From positions 9,732,001-9,796,000 of the forward strand of contig NC_079887.1 in NCBI RefSeq assembly GCF_029227915.1: a stretch of DNA of 64,000 nt, in the 5' to 3' direction. Both the position numbers and the translations under genes were made by a program. This document shows, one piece after another, positions 12,501-23,170 of this stretch (the first letter of the stretch is position 1; every line of letters starts with the position of its first letter). Source of the stretch: Hydractinia symbiolongicarpus. Its lineage: Eukaryota > Cnidaria > Hydrozoa > Anthoathecata > Hydractiniidae. The notes below the pieces were generated by a model. It did no database searches. It was not told the origin of the DNA and was given only the letters and a program-made list of their open reading frames with translations.

Positions 12501-13160
12501 TAAAGACACAATAAAATTTTTTTTTTCACAGAAATCAACTAATTTGGAGAATTGACGAATATGGCCGTAAATTCAAAGAAGCCAAGTCGGGCAACACAAC
12601 TACTTTGTTCAGCCCACCTTTCAACACGAGTAAACACGGCTATCGCTTATGCGCTTCACTTTGCTTAAATGGCGATGGAAAGGGAAAGGGAACTCACATT
12701 TCTGCTTTTATAAGCATTCTAAGAGGTAACGGTTGTTTTTATACATTTTTAGTTTATTTAATGCGTAGATATCAATAATTCCAACAAGAGATTAAACCGA
12801 TATTTGTTTTAAAGGCACGTGATACGTAAAATGAAGACCAGGACACCCTCACAACTATCTGATTTTGTTATAGGCGCTTACGACAATCTTCTAAAATGGC
12901 CGTTTTCCTACCGCGTGACGTTTTATCTGCTGGATCAAAATAGTGACCCCAGTCTACGAAAGCACATCAAATTCAGTATAAAACCGAACCCCTGTGCCGA
13001 TAACGAGCCTTTCCTTGGACAACCAAAAATGGAGAAAAATGCTTCGTTTGGTGGTGCAAAATTTGCTAAGCACGAAGACGCAGAAAGTCGTACATATATC
13101 AAAGATGATACGATCTTCCTAAAAATATCTGTAGATTGTGATGGAAGCGTTGAACCCTAG
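6522..13160 (+). CDS. TRAF-family protein: acidic N-terminus, RING, TRAF zinc fingers, MATH
   Basis: Ten exons join in frame: 6522-6735, 7937-8196, 9023-9204, 9875-9923, 10620-10724, 11607-11768, 11931-12089, 12237-12418, 12532-12725, 12874-13160 (597 aa). TRAF proteins are adaptors or E3 ligases downstream of TNF/Toll-type receptors. Residues 1-158 are Glu-rich and low complexity. The RING has C189, C192, C205, H207, C210, C213, C224 and D227; the final CPVD with Asp as last ligand is typical of TRAFs. Exons 5-7 (about 236-377) hold Cys/His pairs of TRAF-type zinc fingers. Residues about 395-437 could form a short coiled coil. The MATH domain (about 439-597) includes QLIWRIDEYG, KWPFSYRVTFYLLD and the C-terminal TYIKDDTIFLKI. 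It resembles the TRAF4/6 branch, but orthology is not assigned. The long acidic extension before the RING is unusual. Intron 4 carries minisatellite-like repeats and intron 5 a run of 23 A. Confidence 0.93.
8752..8943 (+). CDS. Possible alternative first exon of the TRAF gene, Lys-rich
   Basis: An ATG at 8752 opens 64 codons, Glu/Lys/Thr-rich and ending TVQTVKK. The exon would end at a GT at 8944 (AAG then GTTGAG, a weak donor) in phase 0, which joins in frame to the RING exon at 9023. No acceptor fits it as an internal exon after 8196 in the correct phase, so it would be an alternative start. It replaces the acidic N-terminus with one ending in a basic tract. Supported only by frame and composition. 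Confidence 0.35.
10020..10160. repeat. Short direct repeats around TCCTCTTTTTTTAAAAAACC
   Basis: Intron 4 of the TRAF gene contains two near-identical copies of a unit AA(A/G)TCCTCTTTTTTTAAAAAACCT and partial further copies, preceded by GGGTGGCCAAGC. A similar tract in opposite orientation (AGGA-rich, with GGATGAAAAAC repeats) occurs near 34420-34530 in RAD1 intron 1. The two may be one dispersed repeat family. Confidence 0.5.
10401..10600. repeat. Degenerate minisatellite in TRAF intron 4
   Basis: Three to four units of about 55-75 bp each begin near CCAGTAGTATGTGAGTAAGC and contain ACACAAGTTACACCAATC. Starts are near 10401, 10477, 10531 and 10585. The array ends immediately before the polypyrimidine tract of the exon 5 acceptor. 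Confidence 0.7.
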
Positions 13161-13291
13161 ATTAACACATTTCAAAATAATAACAACAAGAAATGACATT
13201 ACGATAATGTGTATATATTTTGTTTTTTATTATACGCACTAACTTGGTTTATATAAAAAACTACGATCGTACGACACATTGCACTAGCCGA

Positions 13292-13297
13292 AATAAA
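13292..13297 (+). terminator. Candidate polyadenylation signal for the TRAF gene
   Basis: The first AATAAA after the TRAF stop codon lies about 130 bases downstream. Position and strand are appropriate; use is not demonstrated. Confidence 0.5.
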
Positions 13298-13462
13298 TTA
13301 AACACTGTTGTTAGGCATAAAACTGAAAAATTCTGTGAGAATAATATCTATAAAAACATACAAGTACGCCTTTCATATTTATTTTGATCTTACGTATTAA
13401 AGTTATGTATCTCTAAACTAATAAAATAAGTTGGTCAATCATCCGTCTTTTGGCTATAGTCT

Positions 13463-13558
13463 AGGAGCCCACAACGGAACCCAAGTCATCCTCTTTAACC
13501 GTAGTGTCTCAAACCTTTTAAAGAAAAACGGGGTAAATAAAATTTGTTGTGGGCTCCT
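13463..13558. repeat. 13-bp perfect inverted repeat with ~70-nt loop
   Basis: AGGAGCCCACAAC at 13463-13475 is exactly inverted at 13546-13558. It lies about 300 bp beyond the TRAF stop codon. It could be a short MITE or a 3'-UTR stem. No target duplication is clear. Confidence 0.6.
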
Positions 13559-15277
13559 ATTGTTTACAATGTTTTATGTTAAAGATGATATCATTTTATA
13601 GTATTTAAAAGCACAATCTGAAGTTCAATATGTTTGCACGCGAAGGTATTTTCAAGTCATTAAACTTTGTTCTCATACCCTTTTCAAGGTTGACACGTGT
13701 GGAATGGAAACGTCAATCCACGTTTACTTCCACTTTAGCCAACATTTTCTTTAAAAAAAATGGTTACAATCTTATTGGTTTCACTTCGATAAAAAGTAAT
13801 ATTTCTCAACGTAGTTCCGGTATTATGGAGATGTTCAAATTTATTATTTGTTTGACTATTATGGGGTTAATAAGCGTAAATAAAATACGAGAAAGTATCT
13901 CCGACATTGTTAGGGCCTTTTCATATGAGATCGGCAAACTCGGTCCACCGAGATATCCTGCATGACCGAGAAATTGGATATTTGCGGAAGAACGCTGAAA
14001 ATTGAAATCGTGTTTTGTATGGTGCATATTCATCTCGCCCCGTTTACAACGGGAAACTCGGTCAACCGAGATCCAGGGCAAGTGAGCCAGGATGTAAACA
14101 AAAAAAAAACAGTGGCAAAGTACGGAAAAAGTTTATATACGAAAAAGCATGACAGCTGCTTAGAAAAGGGAGCTAGTACAAAGAAACAAAAATAATCATT
14201 TTGTTGAACAGAAAAAATGCACGATGCATTAATTGCTTGATAGAATATAAATCGATCTGTGAGTTTAATAGCAACGAATTTAATGCTAAAAAACTGAAGC
14301 AATATCGGTATTTACGTCGAGCAAAGAATTATCTAAATGTGATTCACTAATTTCAAACAAGCTTAAGAGGAGCAATCATTGATTTCTAATAGTGATAACA
14401 CAGTTGTTTAAAGCATCAACAGTATCGCTACCCTCTTTTTTTGTTGATGGAAGCCATATTTGTTTGCATATTTAGCCCGCCACTTTCAATTTCCCGCTAA
14501 TTTTTCTTCATATAAACCCGGTATGGAAAATGACAAATTTACGTATAAACCCGAGTTGATATTACCCCGTGTCGCGAGTTATTTCGTTGATCACGTGATC
14601 TGTCGTATGAGCAGGGCTGCTGTGCAGTTGTTACGTTAGCGAGTGGTGACGTATAGATATGGAGGCCGCCTCCTAACATGCAAGAAGTGATTTTACGTAT
14701 GCGATGTTAATAGTGAGCCTTAATAAGTTGTTTAAACTGTTTAAAGGTAAAAACTAAAATTTAAAAAATTCCAACTAGTGAGCTTACAAAGAAATAACTT
14801 TTAAATAATGAGCTTCCAAATAAAAGTAAACATTCCAAAGTACAATATAAAAAACTTCCATTCCATGGGAAACAGCTTTGCTAGCTAGCCAAAATATTTT
14901 CCAAATAATAAAATTCCACTCAAGAAAAAAAACAGACATTGAATACAATAACAATCTACTTTTTTAAAGAATCAATTCAAAAAGGACAATTCTGTAAGGC
15001 CTTCAATAGATACTGGAGCTTGAATTATCAACAAATCCATTGAACGAATTTTGTTTTGTTTCATTCATGGATTTTATAAGTTATTTATATGCTTTTAGCT
15101 AGGGCCAGGGTATGGCTCCAACTTTACAAAATATTTTAAACTCAATTGGGCAGTGGTACATGGAAATTTGGGTTAACTGTGAGGTTATGTTAGCGGAGCA
15201 AGAGTATGATTTTTCAGGCCTCGTTCTGTTTGTTTTAGGTATATGTTTTGTTTCTATATTTTAGATTAAAATAAAAA

Positions 15278-17064
15278 ATGGTTAGAAATTATGTTAAAAA
15301 AACACAGAGAGGGCTGTGGTTCAATGCTGGAAGTCATACGAGCTGTCAAAAATAAGGAGATGAGATTACGTAAAACTGTGGATGCATTCAATGTGCCTAA
15401 AAAAGCTCTTTACAGAAGGATTACTGGTCAGTTAAATTTTATTCAGTGAGGATAACTTACATACGAAAATACTGGGTCCTAAAAAGACAGTTCTAACCAA
15501 GGACCAGGAAGATAAGCTTGTCAAGTATATCATAGATATGGACACTGTATTTTATGGTTTGACGATTTATGACAATCAACGTATTGTTTTCTAATATGCC
15601 GATAAAACAAGATTCCTCACAATTTCAATGTGGTCTTAAGTCTTGCTGGAAGAGATTTTGTTAAAGGATTTCTTAAAAGAAACCCAATGTTATATTTGCG
15701 AAAACCACAGGGCGTTGCTCCCAATCGAATTTATGGACTTAACAGCGAGTCGGTATTAAAGTATTTTAACAATTTAGAAAATATTTTAGACACTTATAAA
15801 TTTCAAGCACACCAAATTTATAATTGTGATGAATCAGGCATAACAGCAGTACACAAACCTTAAAAGGCAAACACTGTGTCTCCTCGGCTAACAGCGAGAA
15901 GAGAGTCACAACAACAAGTGTGTTTTGCACCAGTGCTACAGAAAATTATGTGCCACCTTTAATAATTTTTAAAAAGAAAAAAATGAAACCTGAACTCATT
16001 GATTATGCCCCACCTGATACAATAGGAGGGTGCTCGGACAATGGCTGGATAGCAAGCGAACTTTTTCTAACATATATCAAAAACTTTAATGTAAATGCAC
16101 GTTGTTCAAAGAATCAAAAAATCTTACTACTTTAATTGGAGAAACTTTTTCGAGAAAAAAAATTCGCGAAATTTTTTAGATAAACTTTCGCGAATGAAGA
16201 AATTCGGAAAATTTCGCGAGATTAACTTTCGCGAATGAAGAAACCCGCAAATCTTTGCGAGATAAACTTTCGCGAACAAGAATTTTTCAGTTAGAAAAAA
16301 CTTCAAAATTCTTAGCATAATTGAAAATGTTTTAAAGTTTCGCGAATGAAGAAACTCGCACATTTTCGCGAGATAAACTTTCGCGAAAATAGCGAAAAAT
16401 CGCGAATTCGCGAAAGTTTCTTTCAGTAAAGTTTCTCCAATTAAAGTAATTCTTGATGGTTATCTAACACATACAAAAAACATAGAAACTAAGATTATTG
16501 TAGAGAAAATGGTATTGTTTTATTGTCCCTACCACCGCACACCTCCCATAAGCTACAACCTCTAGATCAAAGTTTTTTTAGGCCAGTACCACTGCACATC
16601 AATCATCCACTGTTACCAACACACCTCAATCATCACCTGTTGTGCTCTCTTTAACACCTGTTAAAGAACATTCATGTTTTAAAGTCGTTCAATTTTCCAT
16701 TGAAACAAGTCTTGAAAACATTGTTCCTGTACCAAACGTTAAAATGCCAGCAAAAAAGGGTGAGGAATCAATTAGCATAACAGGATCAACACATCGTAAT
16801 ATATTGGAAAAAACTTACCGAAGAAGAACAAAATAAAGGAACATATGGAAAACAAAAGCTTGAAATCGAAAAAGGATCTCGGGAAAAGAAAATCGAAAGC
16901 GAAAGTAAAGCTTGTTGTTAAAGACTGAGTGTTATGTTTGCAACGGACTGTGGAGCAATGCGAAAGAGAGTGAAAATTGGGTCGCATGTGTACGTTGTTT
17001 GAACTGGTGCCACGAAGAGTGCTGCACATTTCCAGGTGTTGAAGCTCTGCGTGACTTATGTTAA
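15278..17064 (+). pseudogene. Degenerate pogo/Tigger-type DDE transposase
   Basis: The relic starts MVRNYVKKTQRG, the usual start of pogo/Tigger transposases. It continues with a psq-type helix-turn-helix (VIRAVKNKEMRLRKTVDAF, about 15327-15383). A DDE_1 core follows: NCDESGIT at about 15822-15845, SVFCTSATENYVPPLIIF around 15915-15970, GCSDNGWI, ILDGYLTHTKN after the nested MITE, and [15 protein letters not shown] near 16530. A Cys-rich PHD-like tail (CYVCNGLW...CVRCLNWCHEECC) ends at the TAA at 17062-17064. Small frameshifts near 15445, 15860 and 16530, plus the 317-bp insertion at 16130, break the frame, so no product is expected. Without the insert it would be about 490 codons, normal for the family. 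Its own terminal repeats were not located. Confidence 0.88.
16130..16446. mobile_element. 317-bp MITE nested in the transposase, TTCGCGAA-rich
   Basis: The termini CTTTAATTGGAGAAACTTT are a perfect 19-bp inverted repeat, flanked by TA at 16128-16129 and 16447-16448. Removing the element with one TA restores the reading frame of the interrupted transposase, which proves insertion into a pre-existing gene. The interior is several imperfect tandem units of about 45-50 bp built on ACTTTCGCGAATGAAGAAA and TTCGCGAGAT, full of TTCGCGAA palindromes. Confidence 0.92.
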
Positions 17065-17680
17065 TATATATAGCTACATTTTTTACCTTTTCAATTGACC
17101 GCCTAATATAATTTTTTGTAATACGTTTCCTTTTCTAATGTTTTTGTGTGTGAAATTTACAAAGAGGTGTATTGATTTCCTTCCGTGACAGAAACGGTAC
17201 TTTTCAATTTGGCCCTTATCTAATTACGAATAGGCCTGGCGCTAGTGTTCTAGCTGGTTTCATGAACGACATATGTCTCCAATTTGACCATGTGGTGTAG
17301 ATGTGGTGAATTTTTTAACAAAAATGTTTGAAAAAGGCAAAGATCATAGAACATGGAATTGCTATAGGTCTGCATTTCAGCTTATCATGAAAAAGTGAAT
17401 GGTTAACCAATCGGTCAACGCACTGTGTGCTTTACTTCATGGAATGTTCAACCAAAAGCCACAACAACCCAGATATACTTTCATTTGGGGATGTAGAAGT
17501 AATTTTGAATTATATCAAGTCAATGTGAGTTAATACAGAAATGAATCTAGCATATAGTATTTGACTTATAAGTTAGTTGTGTTATTAGAATTAGCAGTAG
17601 CATCACGAGATTCTGCTATTCTTCGAAATATGTCTTTTTCTTTACAAATTACATAAAAGTTGGCGCAGGGGCGCAGCTCC
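17065..17680. other. Spacer after the pogo relic
   Basis: This probably contains the right end of the pogo element and the unrecognised upstream part of the tyrosine-recombinase element. No motif could be assigned. Confidence 0.4.
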
Positions 17681-17936
17681 ACCTGAGATATCATATGTTG
17701 CTTATTCTCAGGATAAAGATCTATGCGTTGCTAAAACTTTTGATGATTACATCAGTGTAACAAGGTTTTTCAGAAAACCAAGGGGCTACTATTATTAACT
17801 AACATCAAACCCCATCAAGCTGTCGTGTCATCTACTATATCAGGATGGATCAAAATATTGCCTACTACAGCTGGGGTTGATACAACAACTCTTAAGGCTC
17901 ATTAAACTAGAGCAGCATCAAGCACTAAGGCTACTT
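17681..17936 (+). pseudogene. Tyrosine recombinase fragment, DIRS/Crypton-like
   Basis: Two frames together read the catalytic C-terminal part of an eukaryotic transposon tyrosine recombinase: ISYVAYSQDKDLCVAKTFDD, then after a frameshift INIKPHQ-type sequence (IKPHQAVVSSTISGWIK) and GVDTTTLKAH followed by TRAASSTKA. The H-x-x-R motif is present, but the codon between His and Thr-Arg is a stop (TAA). The nucleophilic tyrosine would lie downstream and was not found. The fragment cannot be active. Family-level assignment (DIRS or Crypton) is from motif recall only. Confidence 0.72.
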
Positions 17937-18939
17937 AATTTACATATATAAGTTTTGTTCTTATTTTCTTATAAATTTCTCTTCAAATGTAACTGCGATT
18001 TGTGTATGGGAGCATACAATCACAAACAAAATATAAATTGCCCACATGAAACCCAGTTTTGCAGCTTAGAGCAGGCAAAGGGTAGTTCATATTGGGAGTT
18101 TTTTGCCAACAAGAAATAAATGAAATTAGAAAGGGTGATGTTTGAACACCTTCATAGACTATATATAAGAACAAAATTATGAGTTTACAACGCTAAAAAA
18201 GCATAAAAAGTAAAAAGTTATTATAAAAAAACTTGACCCTATTAAAATTAAAGCAGGTTTAAAGAAGAAAATAGGTTTTTTCGTCGTCTGTCTGGTGATA
18301 TTACACTGAAATTGTGTTTCACCGATTTTCACAATTAATAATAATTTTTGTATTAGTCTTTCTTATTTTTAATAAAGTGTAATCAAAAATTTTTACAATT
18401 AATAATAATTTTTGTATTTCTTACATGTGTTGTGAACAATCTGAATAAAATCATGTATACATACTTTACCTGTCTCGTATATACGTTTTCTGTCCTGATG
18501 GTTTTAAAATTGGATGGAGGGATAAATGAGGGATAAATATGTTGTGTATGGACAAGTATGCAATTGTATTATTGTTCCTAATTTTTTGAATGTTTTTTCT
18601 TTTTTAGATTAGCCCTTATCAAAACATCCACTGTCGGCATTTTCAAATTGAGCGAGAGAGTTAGAGTAACGCCTAAATACTGAAACATTCAGAAGTTCAA
18701 TGTTACATTAAAGAATTTGTATATTTCATAAAATGTCCACAATTTTCTAGATCAATTTCAAAGACATCAATTAAAGCTTTTATTTTTTTAGAGAATACTA
18801 TATGTAAAATATTTTATTTTTTTATTTATATATAGACATTCTATTTTTATAAGAACATGAATATGGTAAAAAGCCCTTTCAATGTTTTTAACGTTCTTGA
18901 AATGCAGCCTATAAATATTCTTGGGATGTTCTTAATGTA

Positions 18940-19073
18940 CCGTAAATGACGAATAAGCGCCTGGGCAGGGAGCTTATTTAATTTCACCCATTAAAAGGGG
19001 CGCTTAATTGGCAGGGCGGTTAATTATGTAGTAGTGCTTATTCAGCAGGGGCGGTTATTCTGTAATTTATGGT
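18940..19073. mobile_element. 134-bp MITE with GAATAAGCGCC-type termini
   Basis: The left end CCGTAAATGACGAATAAGCG pairs, with mismatches, with the right end that reads CCATAAATTACAGAATAACC in reverse complement. Both ends are flanked by TA. The interior repeats GGGGCG and GCTTATT motifs, so the whole element can fold back. Confidence 0.75.
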
Positions 19074-20304
19074 ATTACCCTATTTTGATGATAATTGCTA
19101 CAAAGTGTAGCACTTGGATTTTTTATATTTTTTTTTATATTTTTATTAAAAAAATAAGTAGTCAAGCTTCACAAAGCCTTAAAATAATCTTAACATGTTC
19201 TTAAATTTTGAGACTTATATTCTTATACTTCTCAGAACAAAAGATATTTACGCTGGGCTTACTTTGTTTTTTCTTTGTTTTTAAACTTGTTAAACTTTAG
19301 TGCAGATAACATGCATTGCGTTTTGTTCTCTGAGGATAATCTCACACTATATGACATTTTAATCCCATACTTATTATTTCTGCTAATAGCGGAAATCTTC
19401 AAGCCATCGGGCTTCTTGTTATGTTGATGTTTTACATTTAAAAGAACAACCCGTCCATTCTAAAACGGATTCGGGGACCTAGGTTTAATGAATCTAAATC
19501 TCGACATCCAACTGGACAATAAGCACGTATTTTTTTTTCTTTTGTATGTTGATGTTTTTACATTTAAAAGAACAACAAAATATTTTTTATTTTTATCTGT
19601 ACTGATATATTGTGGTTTAAAGGTTTTTGATGAGGTATGTAATTGTGGAATTGTTTTTTATGTTTTTAAAACAATAGAATTATGATACATGCCATTATGT
19701 TTTTGTACATAACATTATGTATTATGCCCATAAAACATTTTTTAGAACAATTTTTTCTAGTTTTCCATAGTGCATACTTAAATAATAATTCACGCAATCC
19801 GCAGAAATGTGTGTTTGGTTTAGCCTTTCTTCGTCTCGGAATAAAAAATGAACACATTAGTGAATATTTTACACGGAGCCAATTCATGTGCGAGATTACA
19901 TGAGAAACTAGCCGAGGCGGTAAAAAATTTATTCATAAAGCGGGTTAACATTGATTTTTAAAAGAATGTCTTAAGATCTAGTGCTCATAATGTTGAATTT
20001 ATTATAGTGTAGTTTAAGATAAACGTATTTCGTATTCCTGTACAAGTTACCGACACACCTTAGGTGGCTAGTGTTTGGAAAAAAAACTTCAGGAACGAAA
20101 AGTTGTTTAATGGCGCGCCGTTTATTCTTTTTTGTGCAAAAGGGGCATATTTCGCTTTCCGTACAAAAGTTTGATTGATTTTTTCTGCCATTATGAGTCT
20201 TATCCCACATGTGTTGGATGTTGGATGGTTACTGGTTACTTGTCGTGGATTTTAATGTATGTATTTAGTCCTTATCTTAGTCTTTCAACTATGGTTTTAC
20301 ATTG

Positions 20305-20340
20305 ATAAAACAAGAAAACCGACAGGTTTTCTTGTTTTAT
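20305..20340. repeat. Perfect hairpin, 16-bp arms, 4-nt loop
   Basis: ATAAAACAAGAAAACC at 20305-20320 is exactly reverse-complemented at 20325-20340 around GACA. It is followed by T-rich sequence. No adjacent gene is seen. Confidence 0.85.
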
Positions 20341-21350
20341 TTCATAAAATCTCCGTACGATATAATACTGAGTCATCCTAATCCTAGGGCCGTAGACATG
20401 ATATTCTAATCCTATCGCACTTGTTTCTTGCCTTATTATCGCAAGCTCCATTTTAAGTTTATCTTTATTGGCTTTGCATTTTTAGTACCATACAAGACCT
20501 GTCAGTAAACTATTAGAAACTAAAAGTTATTTCTACACATAAGTAGGATAAAACATTAATAAGTTTTTTTTAGTTAAAATTACTCCTATCAAAAATAGGT
20601 ACAAACATATAATATTGACAGCTACGATCCGTTATCTACAAAGTTTTTGGAAATACATTATTATATAAAATTTCACATTAAAAATGTGCTCAGCAGTAGG
20701 AAATAAAAGCAAAGAAATATAGAAATAAAAATAAAAAGTAATAATAGTAAAATATTTTTGTATTATTGATGGAACATACAATACCAACATTGGACGATAT
20801 GTTAACGATCCGCGAAGCCCTAACTGTATTGTACACCCAATATTTAAAAATAACCGACCACACCATGCCTATTCGCCCTCACTGAGATAGATGATTGGGA
20901 AGAATTGCTACTCCTATGGCGAGCCTGGGTTTCCATGGAAAAAAAGGTAAAAAATAATTAAAAAATTTCCATGACTTTTTTAATATTATAGGGATATGCG
21001 TAAGTGTATATTGGATGGTCGACACATTTAGGTTAACTAAGAAAAAACGAGGTGTTTTAATTGGAAAATGATCATCTTTGTGTCCATGCCGACAGTTTAC
21101 CTGTCAAATCTTTTTGAATACCTTTTGAACATCCATAACAAATGCGGAAGTGGAAGTGAAATTTTTTTGCAAAAAAGAAAGGTAAAGATATCACTAGTTT
21201 TCTTTCACAATACAACAGTAGACATGCTCATAATAGTTGCTGTTGTATTTATAAATTTTAACACTCAGGTTAAAAGAGATTGACAATAACAATATGTTGA
21301 TATGATCTAGCTAGGTCGTTAGGTCGTTATACCAACACGAATTTATATGT

Positions 21351-22262
21351 TTGTGTCATTTCTTATACAGACTGACTTCAAATCAAGCTGAAATCAATGT
21401 TGTTGATTTGATGAGGTGGAAAAAGCTACCACAAGTACCACAAATGCTGGGACGGAAGAATTCGAAAACAAGAGAAAGGAATAATTCCCTGACTTGTTCT
21501 GACCATAAGAATAACGAGGATTATTATCCACCTACAAAAACGTTTGAGATGGTAACGACCGAGAAAGCTCACAGTTATAGCTTACCAGAGGTTTTGTGAA
21601 GTTACATTAAGGACAAATTTTCAACATACATTAATGAGAATGACATAAAAAGTTGCATTTTTACCAAAAAACCCGGCCAAAGCAATGTTCCAAGTTCAGC
21701 AAGCCTGGACAACTATCTGAAATCTTTATTGGAGGAACAAAATAAATATTCTATTATTAATAAAGACAAAACTGCTTGCAAGGTTCGACAAAAAATTACT
21801 GATGTTCTTGGGCCATTATCCAAAGTGTGGATGTCGTTGCAAAATGCACTTTCCTCACCAGAAGGAATATGCGAGGTGGCAATGGAGGACCTAAACGAAC
21901 TTGTCGAGCAATCGATTTTGATGCTTGGGCAGGTAAACACCATAGTCACATACAACAGACGTCTAAATGTTCCGCCTGCCCTTTTGAAGGAGACTAAAGC
22001 CAAAGCGATGCTAAAAAGTCTTTTGTCTACAATGGGAGGTGAGTTGTTTGAACCCAGCTTCAAAGAAGACTGGTGTGTACGCATGAAAGCAAAACAAAAG
22101 TATGCTGAGCTTTTGCAGAAGGAAATTCGATCCACGCAGCCATTTCGAGGTGGCCCTCCAAACCGTGGAAGAGGTTCTGGGGGGAGAGGATTCTTGCTTA
22201 GACGAGGCTATTCTTCCACAACAGTCAACACAAATTCACAATGTAAGCTTATTACAATTTAA
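21351..22262 (+). pseudogene. DIRS-type retroelement ORF1 (Gag-like), one in-frame stop
   Basis: Frames 21351-21599 and 21600-22262 are the same frame, separated by a single TGA at 21597-21599. The downstream part reads ITDVLGPLSKVWMSLQNAL, then LVEQSILMLGQVNTIVTYNR, RLNVPPALLKETKAKAML and a Gly/Arg-rich tail with RGRGSGGRGF. This layout resembles ORF1 proteins next to DIRS-like polymerases in cnidarian genomes, recalled by pattern and not searched. No reverse transcriptase follows. The frame has otherwise stayed open for about 300 codons, so the copy is either young or the TGA is the only lesion. Confidence 0.6.
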
Positions 22263-22573
22263 AGTTGCAACAGTTCAGAGATTGTGTCTGTAAATGTTAC
22301 CACATTTGTTTCTCAAATTTTCGTTCATTACGACTGAAATGTTAAAAGCGAAAGTATGAAGAATTGAATTAAAAATGCTTTTAAAAACATTAAACTCAGC
22401 GTTTAACGTGAACTCACTTGCTGTGTTGAACTTTTGCTGGCTTTAATTTAATAAAAATAGACAAGGCAGAAATCAGGCGTATAAAGTTACGCTTAAATGT
22501 TTCAAGAATAATTCCATGTATATTTTCTATAAAAGAGCTGCCACCGTTTGTAATAAATACCTGGAGCAAGCCT

Positions 22574-23170
22574 TTGAAATACTTGCCTATATCAAGGAGA
22601 CCTCCTCGCCTATATAAAAGAGAGTTACATCGCTTAAACAGTGGAAAATCACCAAAAACTGCAATCATAAAAACACTTGACAGAGGAAGAAAATTTAAAA
22701 ATGAGAGATATTTAACTGCTGATAGCATATTTATTATATGGGATTATAGGGTATTTTGATTAAAAGACAGTGGGAAGTTAGCATGACGAAGGACAAAAGA
22801 AACGTTTGTGTTACCCTGGGTAGGAAAAGTGGAAATGTTTTAGAGGGTTCATGTTCTTGTCCAGCAGGCAAAAGTGGATATTGCAAACACGGCATTTCTG
22901 CTAGAGGTAGCTGATTATTCATTCAACCAGCTACAAAAAGGCTAAATTGAAAAGTGGTCACACAATCAAGAAAAATAAAATACAAAATTCCAGTACCCAA
23001 ACATTTTTCATAACTAGAATGATCAAATTTGGTATTACCAACTAAAAATTACATGTGGTTACCTCAGGATGTGGCTTTGAAGTTGACTTCAAAATTTTCG
23101 CACTGTCACGAAAGGACAGACATGGAAAATTTGAAGCACTGCCTCAGCCACATGACTTGTTTTCTATACA
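22574..23170 (+). pseudogene. SWIM zinc-finger protein fragment, broken
   Basis: Pieces in shifting frames read RGRKFKNERYLTADSIFIIW near 22680, then the SWIM signature CSCPAGKSGYCKH at about 22851-22889 (CxC...CxH). Near 23090 follows FALSRKDRHGKFEALPQPHD. SWIM domains of this type occur in multi-copy cnidarian proteins, often with a YqaJ-type nuclease domain; no nuclease part is seen here. Stops and frame changes between blocks could partly be introns, but no clean splice set was found. Confidence 0.55.

Larger units (their letters stand above)
13161..15277. other. Spacer between TRAF gene and pogo relic
   Basis: No gene is recognised. Two similar palindromic motifs, AAACTCGGTCCACCGAGAT near 13937 and AAACTCGGTCAACCGAGAT near 14052, stand about 115 bp apart and look like two copies of one repeat. 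A palindrome GATCACGTGATC lies at 14589-14600. Confidence 0.5.
17937..21350. other. Repeat-bearing spacer, no gene recognised
   Basis: Contains a short direct repeat (TTACAATTAATAATAATTTT-like, near 18332 and 18395), a 134-bp MITE at 18940-19073 and a perfect hairpin at 20305-20340. Open frames here are short and lack motifs. Confidence 0.5.

Noticed and set aside
13630-14195. Overlapping open frames of 77-111 codons
   Set aside because: No motifs, conflicting strands, and they contain palindromic CTCGGT-ACCGAG repeats; treated as spacer.
21713-22135. 140-codon minus-strand frame
   Set aside because: It is the antisense shadow of the DIRS-type ORF1 reading frame, which has the family motifs.
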